64,000 bases of DNA, taken from NCBI GenBank assembly GCA_005502805.1, contig SCMY01000015.1, forward strand, positions 1 to 64,000, in the 5' to 3' direction. Source of the DNA: Rhizobiales bacterium 2SD. GTDB taxonomy: Bacteria > Pseudomonadota > Alphaproteobacteria > Rhizobiales > Beijerinckiaceae. Of this stretch, positions 49,933-58,619 are shown in pieces; the first letter of the stretch is position 1, and every line of letters starts with the position of its first letter. Made by a program: the position numbers and the translations under genes. The notes beneath the pieces are model-generated. The model was not told the origin of the DNA. It saw only the letters and a list, made by a program, of their open reading frames with translations, and searched no databases.

Positions 49933-51177
49933 ATGCGCATCGCCCATCTCCTGGCGTTCGCCTTGTCCCTGACCGTCCTGCCCGCCATGGCGCAGGACAA
50001 GCCGGCGACCGCGCCACAACCGGAGCCGGAGCCGATGCGCATCGTGCTGACGCGCAGCGCCGAGCCCTGCGAGCCCGATTGCCGCGAATGGCTCGCCGCC
50101 CAGGGGGCGATCACCAAGGACACGCCGGCCGAATTGCGCCGTGCGCTCGCCGAGCTGAACGGTCGCAAGCTGCCACTGCTGGTCTATTCGACCGGCGGCA
50201 CGGTCGAAGCGGCAATCGCCATGGGCGAGCTCGTCCGCAAGAGCAGCCTCGACATCGCCGTCGCCCGCACCGTCTTCAGCCAGCGCGATCCGGCGCTCGG
50301 CACCATCGACGAGCGCAGCCCGCTCTGTGCTTCGGCCTGCACGCTCTTCCTCGCCGGAGGGCAACGCCGGATCATCCCGCCGCAAGCACGCATCGGCGTG
50401 CACCAGCAGACCATCGTCGAAACCGAGACGACGACGGTGCGCGACTACAAGATCGTGCGCGGGCGCAGGGAACTGGTCGACGAGCGAACCGAGACGCGAA
50501 CAGTCAAGCAGGAGCAGGCGACCGGCGAGATCGACGCCAAGATGCGGCGCTATCTCGACGCCATGGGGCTCGACCGTTCCTTCATCGAGGTGACGGTGTC
50601 GACGCCCGCCGACACGATGCGCTACCTCAAGCCCGAGGAGATGCGCGCGACAACCATCGCGACCGAAGTCGGGCCCGCTTCGCTCGCCTTCTCAGAGCTC
50701 CGCTCGGGGCTCGCTCCTGTGCCCGGCTCCTCGCGGAGCCTGAGCGCGGCGCCGGTGCTGCCAGCGACATTGATCGCCCCCGCAAAACCCATCGGCTCGG
50801 TCGAACTCGGAGCCCACCGCGGGAGCAAGCTGCGGCTGGCGCTCGCTGTCGGCGAAGGGCGCTACCAGCAGACGGCGCTGCTGCAGATGCGGCTTCTTTT
50901 GGGAGACACGCCGATCCCGACCCGCTTGCGTTCGGTCACGGTGACCTTGCCGAGCGGCCCGCCGATTGTCCTGCGCAATGAGGACGGCGGCGATCCCGAG
51001 GCGGCGATGACGGCCGATGTCCTGCGCGAAACCCTATGCACCCTGACCGACAGGACCGCAGTGTCGCTGAAAATCGACCCACCGGCAGAAGACAGCCCAC
51101 CTTCGAGCTGGCAGCGCAGCAACACGGCCGCCGAACTCCTGCGTTTGCCGACATTGCGGGCGGCAATCTGCCGCTGA
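49933..51177 (+). CDS. Exported ClpP-fold (COG3904-like) protein
   Basis: A 414-residue protein with a Sec signal peptide (MRIAHLLAFALSLTVLPAMAQ). The first half resembles periplasmic ClpP/crotonase-fold proteins of the COG3904 type: LPLLVYSTGGTVEAAIAMGELVRK, then the possible nucleophile Ser in CASACTLFLAGGQRR, and a His in ARIGVHQQ. The second half is a beta-rich domain with no recognisable family. A catalytic role is suggested by the Ser/His arrangement but not proven. Confidence 0.75.
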   Translation: MRIAHLLAFALSLTVLPAMAQDKPATAPQPEPEPMRIVLTRSAEPCEPDCREWLAAQGAITKDTPAELRRALAELNGRKLPLLVYSTGGTVEAAIAMGELVRKSSLDIAVARTVFSQRDPALGTIDERSPLCASACTLFLAGGQRRIIPPQARIGVHQQTIVETETTTVRDYKIVRGRRELVDERTETRTVKQEQATGEIDAKMRRYLDAMGLDRSFIEVTVSTPADTMRYLKPEEMRATTIATEVGPASLAFSELRSGLAPVPGSSRSLSAAPVLPATLIAPAKPIGSVELGAHRGSKLRLALAVGEGRYQQTALLQMRLLLGDTPIPTRLRSVTVTLPSGPPIVLRNEDGGDPEAAMTADVLRETLCTLTDRTAVSLKIDPPAEDSPPSSWQRSNTAAELLRLPTLRAAICR

Positions 51178-51224
51178 CGAGCCCGTTACGAAATTCCATC
51201 CGGAACCAACCGCTTTCCGGCATG

Positions 51225-51255
51225 TGAAATCGATTACATGCACGTTTTGCGTGCA
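51225..51255. promoter_or_regulatory. Probable LacI/ROK-type operators upstream of the xylose-type ABC operon
   Basis: TGAAATCGATTACA (51225-51238) is a palindrome with one mismatch and has the centre-CG look of LacI-family operators. It abuts TGCACG (51239-51244), TTTTG, CGTGCA (51250-51255), a second perfect inverted repeat. A TTGACG at 51280-51285 may be a -35 box; no clear -10 is seen. Confidence 0.5.
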
Positions 51256-51366
51256 ATCGGCATTGCCTTCAATGTGTGCTTGACGGGCCTCGGCCGATAC
51301 GCTCACCTTCCCTCCAATCCGACGCGCCGCACGACAGAGCGCGGCCGCAAACGAGGGAGAAACGCC

Positions 51367-52416
51367 GTGTTGAGACGCCATTTTCTCGCCGCAGGCCTCG
51401 CGCTCGCGGCCTTCGGCAGCGCATTCCCCGCTTCCGCCCAGAGCAAGGGCCCGGTGATCGGGGTGAGCTGGTCGAACTTCCAGGAAGAGCGCTGGAAAAC
51501 CGACGAGGCGGCGATCAAGGCGGCGATCGAGAAGGTCGGCGGCACCTATCTCTCGGCCGATGCGCAATCCTCGCCCGCCAAGCAGCTCACCGATGTCGAG
51601 AGCCTGATCGCGCGCGGCGCCAAGGCGATCATCGTGCTGGCCCAGGACGCGCAGGCGATCCGCCCGGCGGTGCAGAAGGCGGTCGACGAAGGCATCGCGA
51701 TCGTCGGCTATGACCGGCTGATCGAGATCCCGCAGGCCTTCTACCTGACCTTCGACAATGTCGAGGTCGGCAGGATGATGGCGCGCGAAATCCAGAAGGC
51801 GAAGCCGGAAGGCAACTACGTCTTCATCAAGGGCTCGAGTTCGGACCCGAACGCCAATTTCCTGTTCCAGGGCTCGATCGAGGTGCTGAAACCGGCGATC
51901 GATGCCGGCAAGATCAAGAATGTCGGCGAGGCCTATACCGATGGCTGGCTGCCGGCCAACGCCCAGCGCAACATGGAGCAGTTCCTGACGCGCAACGCCA
52001 ACAAGGTCGACGCCGTCATCGCCGCCAATGACGGCACCGGCGGCGGCGCCATCGCCGCACTCGCCGCGCAGGGCCTCGCCGGCTCCGTGCCGGTCTCCGG
52101 CCAGGACGCCGACCGGGCAGCGCTCAACCGCGTCGCGCTCGGCACCCAGACGGTGACGATCTGGAAGGATGCGCGCGAGCTCGGGCGCAATGCCGCCGAG
52201 ATCGCGATCAAGCTCGCCGGCGGCGCCAAGCTGACCGAGGTCGCAGGTGCGACCGCCTGGGACCAGGGGCCGAGCAAGGCCAAGATGACCGCGCTGTTCT
52301 TGAAGCCGGTGCCGGTGACCAAGGACAATCTCGGCGTGGTGATCGAGGCCGGCTGGGCGCCAAAGGCAGCCGTCTGCCAGGGCGTCGCCGCCGGCAAGGT
52401 CAAGGCCTGTGACTGA
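51367..52416 (+). CDS. xylF: D-xylose-type ABC transporter substrate-binding protein
   Basis: A 349-residue periplasmic sugar-binding protein. The signal peptide is [24 protein letters not shown]. It follows E. coli XylF closely in pattern: [74 protein letters not shown] and [20 protein letters not shown]. The start is GTG at 51367 with GAGGGAG upstream. It overlaps the permease gene by 8 bp. Xylose is the best guess for the ligand. Confidence 0.88.
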   Translation: MLRRHFLAAGLALAAFGSAFPASAQSKGPVIGVSWSNFQEERWKTDEAAIKAAIEKVGGTYLSADAQSSPAKQLTDVESLIARGAKAIIVLAQDAQAIRPAVQKAVDEGIAIVGYDRLIEIPQAFYLTFDNVEVGRMMAREIQKAKPEGNYVFIKGSSSDPNANFLFQGSIEVLKPAIDAGKIKNVGEAYTDGWLPANAQRNMEQFLTRNANKVDAVIAANDGTGGGAIAALAAQGLAGSVPVSGQDADRAALNRVALGTQTVTIWKDARELGRNAAEIAIKLAGGAKLTEVAGATAWDQGPSKAKMTALFLKPVPVTKDNLGVVIEAGWAPKAAVCQGVAAGKVKACD

Positions 52417-53713
52417 AAGCGTACCAGCGCCGGCAACGCCGTCGCAGGATGCGAAGAGCTTCGCCGACCATCTGCGCGCGATCGAGTTCGACGCGCGGAT
52501 GGTCGGCATGATCGCCGCGCTGGCGGTGATCTGGCTAGGCTTCAACTGGCTCTCGGGCGGCGCCTTCCTGACGCCGCGCAATCTCTGGAACCTCTCGGTC
52601 CAGACCGCTTCGGTCGCGGTGATGGCCTGCGGCATGGTGCTGGTCATCGTCACCCGCAACATCGACCTCTCGGTCGGCTCCATGCTCGGCTTCGTCGGCA
52701 TGGTTACCGGCCTCGTCCAGGCGCAACTGCTCCCCGGCCTGCTCGGCTTCGAACACCCGGCCACCTGGTTGCTCTCGATTGCGGCGGCGGTCGCGCTCGG
52801 CGGGCTGATCGGCCTGTTCCAGGGCGCGCTGATCGCCTATCTCGCCATCCCTTCCTTCATCGTCACGCTCGGCGGCCTCCTGGTCTGGCGCGGCGGCGCC
52901 TGGTGGGTGACGCAGGGCCAGACCATCGCGCCGATGGATTCGCGCTTCCGTCCCCTCGGGGGCGGCATCGAGGGCGCGATCGGCACGACCGCGTCCTGGG
53001 CGATCGGCCTTATCATCTGCGCCCTGATCATCGCCGGGATCGCCTTCGCCCGGCGTCGGCGCAAGCGTTACGGTTTCGCCCTGCGCCCACTCTGGGCCGA
53101 GATCGTACTGGCCGCACTCGCCTGCGGCACCGTGCTCGGCGCGGTGATGATCGCCAACGCCTACGCCCTGCCGGCCGGGGTCGCCCGGCGCCTCACCGAG
53201 GCGAAAGGCGGCACCTGGCCCGAAGGCGGGCTCATCATCGGCCATGGCCTCGCCGTGCCGGTTCTGCTCGCGCTCGCGGTCGGTGTCGCCATGAGCTTCC
53301 TGGCGCGCCGCCTGCGTTTCGGGCGCTATGTCTTCTCGATCGGCGGCAATCCCGAGGCCGCCCAGCTCTCCGGCGTCAACACGCGAAAAGTGCTGATGCT
53401 GGTCTACGGGCTGATGGGCATGCTGGTCGGCATCGCTGCCTGCATCTCGACCGCCCGCCTCAATGCCGCGACCAACTCGGCCGGCCAGCTCGACGAGCTC
53501 TATGTCATCGCCGCGGCGGTGATCGGCGGCACCTCGCTGGCCGGCGGCATCGGCACCATCGCCGGCGCGATGCTGGGCGCCCTGGTGATGCAGTCGCTGC
53601 AATCGGGTATGGTGCTGATCGGCGTCGACACGCCCCTGCAGAACATCGTCGTCGGCATCGTGCTCGTCCTCGCCGTCTGGCTCGACGGGCTCTATCGCAA
53701 GCGGCTGGGTTAG
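52409..53713 (+). CDS. xylH: Sugar ABC transporter permease, XylH type
   Basis: A 434-residue permease of the ribose/xylose branched family. It has ten or more hydrophobic segments, the EAA-like block [29 protein letters not shown], and [61 protein letters not shown] central polar insert around residues 210-270 (RRRRKRYGF...[15 protein letters not shown]) is typical of XylH rather than RbsC. It starts with GTG inside the xylF 3' end. Confidence 0.9.
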   Translation: MTESVPAPATPSQDAKSFADHLRAIEFDARMVGMIAALAVIWLGFNWLSGGAFLTPRNLWNLSVQTASVAVMACGMVLVIVTRNIDLSVGSMLGFVGMVTGLVQAQLLPGLLGFEHPATWLLSIAAAVALGGLIGLFQGALIAYLAIPSFIVTLGGLLVWRGGAWWVTQGQTIAPMDSRFRPLGGGIEGAIGTTASWAIGLIICALIIAGIAFARRRRKRYGFALRPLWAEIVLAALACGTVLGAVMIANAYALPAGVARRLTEAKGGTWPEGGLIIGHGLAVPVLLALAVGVAMSFLARRLRFGRYVFSIGGNPEAAQLSGVNTRKVLMLVYGLMGMLVGIAACISTARLNAATNSAGQLDELYVIAAAVIGGTSLAGGIGTIAGAMLGALVMQSLQSGMVLIGVDTPLQNIVVGIVLVLAVWLDGLYRKRLG

Positions 53714-53731
53714 CGGGATGAGCGCGGCAAA

Positions 53732-53874
53732 CTCCCCTGTCATTCCGGGTCGCCGCGCAGTGGTGAGCCCGGAACCCACGACTGGGCGAGCGCGATCGAC
53801 GGGGTCGTATTTGAGGGTTTACCCGGCCTTGGGTTCCGGGTTCTCGCTTCGCGAGCCCCGGAATGACAGGGGAG
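53732..53874. repeat. REP-like inverted repeat between xylH and xylG
   Basis: CTCCCCTGTCATTCCGG (53732-53748) pairs with CCGGAATGACAGGGGAG (53858-53874), and inner segments GGAACCCA / TGGGTTCC also pair. It fills the 171-bp gap between the permease and ATPase genes of one operon, where it may lower expression of the distal gene. Confidence 0.8.
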
Positions 53875-53884
53875 GAGCCTGCCC

Positions 53885-54664
53885 ATGGACATGACCACGC
53901 CCCTCGTCGAGATGCGCGAGATCTCGATCGCCTTCGGCGGCATCAAGGCGGTCGACCATGCCAGCGTCGACCTGCATGCCGGCGAGGTGGTCGGCCTGCT
54001 CGGTCATAACGGCGCCGGCAAGTCGACGCTGATCAAGATTCTGTCGGGAGCCTATCACGCTGACGCCGGCGAGATCAGGATCGCCGGCAAGCCGGTATCG
54101 ATCTCCTCGCCCCGCGATGCCAAGCGCCACGGCATCGAGACGATCTACCAGACGCTCGCTCTGGCGGACAATGTCGACGCCGCCGCCAACATCTTTCTCG
54201 GCCGCGAGCTCCTGACCTCGTGGGGCACGCTCGACGACAGCGCCATGGAAGCCGAGACCCGCAAGGTGATGGGCCGGCTCAACCCGCATTTCCGCCGTTT
54301 CAAGGAGCCGGTGAAGGCGCTCTCCGGCGGCCAGCGCCAGTCGGTCGCGATCGCCCGTGCGATCTATTTCAACGCGCGGGTGCTGATCATGGACGAGCCG
54401 ACCGCGGCGCTCGGGCCGGCCGAGACCAAGCAGGTCGCCGACCTCATCCTCGAATTGAAGAAGCAGGGCATCGGCATCTTCCTGATCAGCCATGACCTGC
54501 ACGACGTCTTCGACCTCGCCGACCGCGTCAGCGTGATGAAGAACGGCAAGGTGGTCGGCACCGCCCATGTCCGTGACGTCACACAGGACGAGGTGCTCGG
54601 CATGATCATATCCGGCAAATGCCCGCCCGGCGCAGTGGCCGGGCCGGGCGCGCTACGCAGCTAG
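53885..54664 (+). CDS. Sugar ABC transporter ATP-binding protein, single-domain
   Basis: A 259-residue ATPase with Walker [11 protein letters not shown]-loop YQTLALADN, signature LSGGQRQ, Walker B VLIMDEP and H-loop ISHDLHD. At 259 residues it is a single nucleotide-binding domain, like FrcA, whereas XylG proper is a tandem of two (~510). It presumably powers the XylFH pair. The order F-H-G and the short ATPase resemble rhizobial frcBCA layout. Confidence 0.92.
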   Translation: MDMTTPLVEMREISIAFGGIKAVDHASVDLHAGEVVGLLGHNGAGKSTLIKILSGAYHADAGEIRIAGKPVSISSPRDAKRHGIETIYQTLALADNVDAAANIFLGRELLTSWGTLDDSAMEAETRKVMGRLNPHFRRFKEPVKALSGGQRQSVAIARAIYFNARVLIMDEPTAALGPAETKQVADLILELKKQGIGIFLISHDLHDVFDLADRVSVMKNGKVVGTAHVRDVTQDEVLGMIISGKCPPGAVAGPGALRS

Positions 54665-54692
54665 CAGCGCTGGCGAAAGGACAGGACGCGCC

Positions 54693-55277
54693 TCAGCGCA
54701 AACCGTCCTCGCCCTTGGCTTCGACATGGGTGAGCCCGCCGACGCGCGGCAGCGGCCGGCCGCCACTGGTCAGGGCGACCGCGACGACGATCTCGCCGGC
54801 GCGCGGCGCATCGGGAATGCGCACTTCCATGCCGTCGAAATGGCTGCGGACATAGGCCGCCGCCTTGTGGCCGAGCGGCACGTCGAGGACGACGCCGAGC
54901 GAGCCGCGCTTCTTCGAGGACGGGATCAGTGCCGGCGCCTTGCCCAGGAGCTTGCGCAGGGGCGCGCCCAGCTTGGGATGCAGGATCGCGGCGGCATGCT
55001 CCAATTCGCCGTCCTCGCCGACGGCCGCCGCCTTGCCATAGCCTTGGACCGCCTCGCCCTCGATGCCGAGCGCGGCGAGCGCATGGCGGCCGAGCAGGTC
55101 GCCGAGCTCCTCGCCGATGTCGATCAGCTCGGAGAGGTCGTCCTGATAGGTGCCGGCGAAGGGGTTGGCGATCACCGCGACCGCCGCGGCGCGCTTGATC
55201 GGCGGCGAGACGGGCCGGCCGAGCTCGCTATGGGTCTCGTCGAGGATGGTGACGATCTTGCGGATCCTCGCTGTCAT
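54693..55277 (-). CDS. PF06684 (amino acid synthesis, formerly DUF1185) family protein, copy 2
   Basis: A 194-residue protein of PF06684. Members have a Bacillus-chorismate-mutase-like fold; the name reflects guesswork and no reaction is established. Shared blocks with the upstream paralog are AVAVIANPFAG, VQGYGKAAAVG-x3-GELEH, PSSKKRGSLG-x2-LDVPLGH, YVRSHFDGMEVRIPDAP and the C-terminal KGEDGLR. It is the last gene of the hnr operon and overlaps the upstream copy by 4 bp (ATGA). The duplication within a nicotinate operon suggests a heteromeric complex or two consecutive steps. Whether it acts on a ring-opening product is inference. Confidence 0.85.
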   Translation of the reverse strand: MTARIRKIVTILDETHSELGRPVSPPIKRAAAVAVIANPFAGTYQDDLSELIDIGEELGDLLGRHALAALGIEGEAVQGYGKAAAVGEDGELEHAAAILHPKLGAPLRKLLGKAPALIPSSKKRGSLGVVLDVPLGHKAAAYVRSHFDGMEVRIPDAPRAGEIVVAVALTSGGRPLPRVGGLTHVEAKGEDGLR

Positions 55278-55858
55278 CGCAGGCCGTCCTCGCCCTTGAT
55301 CTCGCTCGCCTTGAGGCCGCCGACACGGGCATGGATGCGCGGTCCGGTCGCCATCACCAGCGCGAACAGCAATTCATCGGCCTTGGGCGCATCGGTGATG
55401 CCGATCTCGAAGGCGTCGAAATGGCTGCGGACATAGGACGCGTTGACATGGGTGACGGGGATGTCGAGGCGCGTGCCGGGGCCGCCGACCTTCTTGGTCG
55501 AGGGCACGATCGCCTTGGCGTCGCCCAACAACTCGCGCATGGCGTAGCCGCCAGGGACATGCCAGAGCGCGCCATGCTCGAGCTCGCCGTTAGCGCCTAC
55601 AATGGCGCCCTTGCCATAGCCCTGGATCGCCTTGGCATCGCCGCCCATTGCGGCGAGCAGGCGCTGCGCCATGGCGAGGCCGAAGGGCTTGAGATCGTCC
55701 ATGAAGCCTTGGATGTCCTCGACATAGCGGCCGGCATAGGGGTTGGCGATCACGGCGAGCGCCGCGCCGCGCTTCAACGGCGTCGCTGCAACCGGGCCGC
55801 CCTCATGGAAGATTTCCTCGACGGTCACGGCGTATTTTCGCACGGCGATCTCAGGCAC
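55274..55858 (-). CDS. PF06684 (amino acid synthesis, formerly DUF1185) family protein, copy 1
   Basis: A 194-residue paralog of the next gene. Shared blocks are LAVIANPYAGRYVEDI, IQGYGKGAIVGANGELEHGA, PSTKKVGGPGTRLDIPVTHVNASYVRSHFDAFEIGITDAPKA and KGEDGLR at the C-terminus. GTG at 55858 is chosen as start because GGAG ends 8 bases upstream; a TTG at 55864 is too close to that site. It overlaps the UPF0280 gene upstream by 8 bp and the second copy by 4 bp, so the four genes from hnr onward are tightly coupled. Function is unknown. Confidence 0.85.
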   Translation of the reverse strand: MPEIAVRKYAVTVEEIFHEGGPVAATPLKRGAALAVIANPYAGRYVEDIQGFMDDLKPFGLAMAQRLLAAMGGDAKAIQGYGKGAIVGANGELEHGALWHVPGGYAMRELLGDAKAIVPSTKKVGGPGTRLDIPVTHVNASYVRSHFDAFEIGITDAPKADELLFALVMATGPRIHARVGGLKASEIKGEDGLR

Positions 55859-56738
55859 GGGCAAGTCTCCTCTCGGGCTTTTCTTGAACGATCATAGGCG
55901 TGGCGAGCGCACGGCTCACACCCTGCAGATGCATGGCGGCCGAGACGATCAAGCCTGCCGCCCGCAGGCGCTCCGCCTCGGCGAGGCCGGCGGCTAGCGC
56001 GGTTTCGATCTCATCGACGGCCAGCGGGCCGACATCGCGGGTCACCAGCCGTTCGCCGAGATCGCTGTCGCTTTGGATCGTGTTAGCGGGCTGACGCTCG
56101 ACCGCAGGATGGCCGGGCAGGTCGATCGCATTGGCGATCACGGTCGCGGCGGCGTCGGCCATGGCCGCGGTCGGGGCCAGAACCGTCACCGCCTCGGCGA
56201 TGCCGAACGAAAAGCTGCGGCCGGGATAGCCTGATGTCGCAATGCCGGCGACGCCGTCCTCAGGCCGAATCGTCGCGGTGGCGAAGAACTCCGGTCGGTC
56301 GGGGCGTTTCACCAGCCCAATGCGGAACTGCTCGCCGGGAGCGAGATGCAGGGCGATGTCGCCGCCATTGTTGACATAGGCGCGCTGGAGCGGTGCAGCC
56401 CGGCACATCACGATGAGGATCTCTTGCGCCACCGAACCGGCGACGGCGGCCATCGGCGTGATGAAGCCGCGCTCGGCGAAAGGGCTGACGGCCGCATGCA
56501 TGCGCCGGGCGACCTGTCCGAGCGGCTGCGGACTCGTCCGACTCACCGCCGTGCGCAGCAGCTTCAATTCATCGCAGAGCTCGGCGAGCAGACCGTCGAA
56601 GCGAACGATGGCAGCTTCATGCGCAGCCTTGACCGCGCTCTGTTCGCCGACGGCCTCGATGACGAGATCGATCGGCCCCTGCTGCAGGAGCAGGCGCCGG
56701 CCATCCGGCAGAATGCGCGCGGAGGGCTTTTCCCACAT
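55851..56738 (-). CDS. UPF0280 family protein (ApbE-like fold)
   Basis: A 295-residue protein of UPF0280, a family related to ApbE flavin transferases. The ApbE-like stretch VNNGGDIALHL is present near residue 125, along with PMAAVAGSVAQEILI and SSGYPGRSFSFG-type text (here TSGYPGRSFSFG). It lies 4 bp after hnr in the same operon. Because Hnr is an iron-sulfur flavoprotein in E. barkeri, a role in attaching or handling its flavin is an attractive guess. However, I see no canonical ApbE target ([S/D]GAT-like) in this Hnr. A role on a pathway intermediate is an equal alternative. Confidence 0.84.
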   Translation of the reverse strand: MWEKPSARILPDGRRLLLQQGPIDLVIEAVGEQSAVKAAHEAAIVRFDGLLAELCDELKLLRTAVSRTSPQPLGQVARRMHAAVSPFAERGFITPMAAVAGSVAQEILIVMCRAAPLQRAYVNNGGDIALHLAPGEQFRIGLVKRPDRPEFFATATIRPEDGVAGIATSGYPGRSFSFGIAEAVTVLAPTAAMADAAATVIANAIDLPGHPAVERQPANTIQSDSDLGERLVTRDVGPLAVDEIETALAAGLAEAERLRAAGLIVSAAMHLQGVSRALATPMIVQEKPERRLARA

Positions 56739-56742
56739 CGCC

Positions 56743-58227
56743 CTAGCCGAGCGAGCGGCGCGGCTGCTCCGGCGCCAGCGGCCAGGGATTGTCCGGGCGC
56801 TGCGGCAGGCGCAGGCGGCTGCCGCCCTTCAGCGAAACGAGCGGCTGGATCGCGTCCATATGGCCGCCGAGCGCCTCGTAGTCGCTCAGGCTCATGGTGA
56901 ATTCGAGCGGCGCGACCAGAGCCGGCGTCGGCACATAGCCGAAGGCGTTCTCGGGCAGGCGGGTGACGTCGACCATGAAGGTGATGCCACCACCCGGCCA
57001 GATATAGACCGGGGCGCCACCGCAAGTGACATAGGTCAGCGCATCCTTCACCGAGCGGGTCAGGCGGACCGGGTTCTCGGTGACGCCGGCGCGCAGCGAG
57101 CCACCGGCGCCGCCGATGAACAGCACGGTGGAGAGCGCCGGCTCGCAATTCTCGGCGATGCGCTCGACCGGTTCGACCAGCGGCTGCGGCATCTGCATCT
57201 CGACCGGAACGAGGTTCTCGTCGAGCTCGTAATAGGCGGCGTGCTCGCCGGTGGTCGAGACCATCAGCAGGCGCAGGCCGGGATAGGCGACCTTGGGGTC
57301 GAACGGCCCGAGAATGGTCAGGGGGTCGCTGATATTGGTGCCGCCCCAGCCGGTGCCGGGCTGCGCCACCTGGAAATAGCGGCCGGGGGTCGAGCGCCGA
57401 CCCTTCATCTTGATGCCGGTGCCCGCCATGCCGAGCAGCTTGCCGGCCTGATGCTCGGAGAGCACGCCGGTGATGTGATCGTCGACGACGACGACCTCGT
57501 CGACCTTGCCATGCCATTGCTTGGCGAAGATGCCGATCGTCGCCGAGCCGCAGCCGACGCGCATCCGGCTTTCCTGGATGCCGTTGACGATCGGCGGCTT
57601 GCCGGCCTGGACGATCACCGTCTCGCCCTCGTCGATGGTGAGCTCGACCGCCTTGCCGTTGCTGAGCTGGAGCAGCGCGTCGCAGGTGACGCGGCCCTCC
57701 TTCTTCGAGCCGCCGGTGAGGTGGTGGACGCCGCCGAGCGAGAGCATCTGCGAGCCGTATTCGCCGGTGGTGACGTGGCCGATCGCCTCGCCCTCGACGC
57801 GCACCGTCGCCTGCTCCGGGCCGAGGAAGCGGTCGGTGTCGATCTTCACCTTGACGCCGCAATAGCTGAAGATGCCCTCGGTCACGACGGTGACCATGTC
57901 GACGCCGTCAACCTCAGAGGAGACGATGAACGGGGCCGGCTTGTAGTCGGGATAGGTGGTTCCGGCGCCGATCGCAGTGATGAAGGTGCCCTGCTGGTGG
58001 ACGATCTCGCCGTCCCACTCACGGCTCCCGGCGAAGGGAACGACCTCGCCGCCATGCTCCAGCGTGCGCTCTAGCACGATATGCGGCTCCATCCGCACCA
58101 GCTCGCCATCGACATTGCCGTAGCGATCGCAGGCGCCGACGGCGCCCGGCTTGATGAAGCACATCACCGGGCAGGCATCGCAACGGATCTTGTCGTCCGC
58201 GACCGGGCTCGCTTCGTCCAGCGCCAT
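56743..58227 (-). CDS. hnr: 6-Hydroxynicotinate reductase
   Basis: A 494-residue iron-sulfur flavoprotein homologous to Hnr of Eubacterium barkeri, which reduces 6-hydroxynicotinate to 1,4,5,6-tetrahydro-6-oxonicotinate with ferredoxin. The N-terminal cluster motif is C16-x2-C19-x3-C23-x9-C33 (RCDACPVMC...GACDRYG). Other blocks are TVVTEGIFSYCGVKVKIDTDR, RMRVGCGSATIGIFAKQWHG and VTCGGAPVYIWPGGGITFMVDV. GGGAGG upstream supports ATG 58227. It heads an operon with UPF0280 and two PF06684 genes. Its promoter (TTGACT at 58307-58302 on the minus strand) is followed by a NicR-type operator. Such a reductive step in an aerobic alphaproteobacterium matches the route reported for Azorhizobium. Confidence 0.87.
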   Translation of the reverse strand: MALDEASPVADDKIRCDACPVMCFIKPGAVGACDRYGNVDGELVRMEPHIVLERTLEHGGEVVPFAGSREWDGEIVHQQGTFITAIGAGTTYPDYKPAPFIVSSEVDGVDMVTVVTEGIFSYCGVKVKIDTDRFLGPEQATVRVEGEAIGHVTTGEYGSQMLSLGGVHHLTGGSKKEGRVTCDALLQLSNGKAVELTIDEGETVIVQAGKPPIVNGIQESRMRVGCGSATIGIFAKQWHGKVDEVVVVDDHITGVLSEHQAGKLLGMAGTGIKMKGRRSTPGRYFQVAQPGTGWGGTNISDPLTILGPFDPKVAYPGLRLLMVSTTGEHAAYYELDENLVPVEMQMPQPLVEPVERIAENCEPALSTVLFIGGAGGSLRAGVTENPVRLTRSVKDALTYVTCGGAPVYIWPGGGITFMVDVTRLPENAFGYVPTPALVAPLEFTMSLSDYEALGGHMDAIQPLVSLKGGSRLRLPQRPDNPWPLAPEQPRRSLG

Positions 58228-58263
58228 GCTTGATCCTCCCGCAGAGCGGGTCTTAAGAATTTT

Positions 58264-58307
58264 GTTTGTGTACAAACGATACTGGCGCGCCTCTTAGACC
58301 AAGTCAA
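58264..58307 (-). promoter_or_regulatory. hnr promoter with NicR-type operator
   Basis: On the minus strand TTGACT (58307-58302) is a likely -35. The operator GTTTGTGTACAAAC (plus-strand coordinates 58264-58277) is palindromic except for its two central bases and is centred 36.5 nt from the -35 start, covering the expected -10/+1. It lies 37 bp upstream of the hnr start codon. Confidence 0.75.
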
Positions 58308-58428
58308 GACAGCGGCGAGGCGTGAGGCGGCCGTGCATTCTACGCCCGTTCCCAGGATTGGCCCACAGCCTCGGCCGCCACGGCGGAGCTCGCGCTGGTT
58401 CGTCGGTGGGATGGGAGCGCGGTCGCCA

Positions 58429-58446
58429 AATCTTGCATACAAGATT
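58429..58446. promoter_or_regulatory. Middle NicR-type operator between hnr and nadC-like gene
   Basis: AATCTTGCATACAAGATT is an 18-bp palindrome with one mismatched pair next to the centre. It is more than 100 bp from either promoter. It may serve DNA looping between the flanking operators, or a further promoter (a TAAATAAT stretch is adjacent on the minus strand). Confidence 0.65.
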
Positions 58447-58537
58447 ATTTATGGCGCTTCTGAGCCGGATATGTACCCGGCGGAGATGACCTCCATATGA
58501 CGCGATTGGCGGTTGCAAGTACGGCATCGATGGCGCA

Positions 58538-58580
58538 TTGACAGCCAAATTTTCCCGCTGCTATTGTTTGCATACAAACA
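58538..58580 (+). promoter_or_regulatory. Promoter and NicR-type operator of the nadC-phnN/deoA operon
   Basis: TTGACA (58538-58543), an 18-bp spacer and TATTGT (58562-58567). The operator TGTTTGCATACAAACA (58565-58580, one mismatched pair) overlaps the -10 and is centred 34.5 nt from the -35 start. The transcript would begin about 40 nt before the start codon at 58620. Confidence 0.77.
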
Positions 58581-58619
58581 TGTTTGGAGCGGCAGCGCCG
58601 CGGGAGAGAGGACCCTTCC

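Noticed and set aside
56743-58227. Covalent flavin site of the ApbE target type in Hnr
   Set aside because: No [S/D]GA[T/S]-like motif is visible, so the link to the UPF0280 gene is kept as a hypothesis only.
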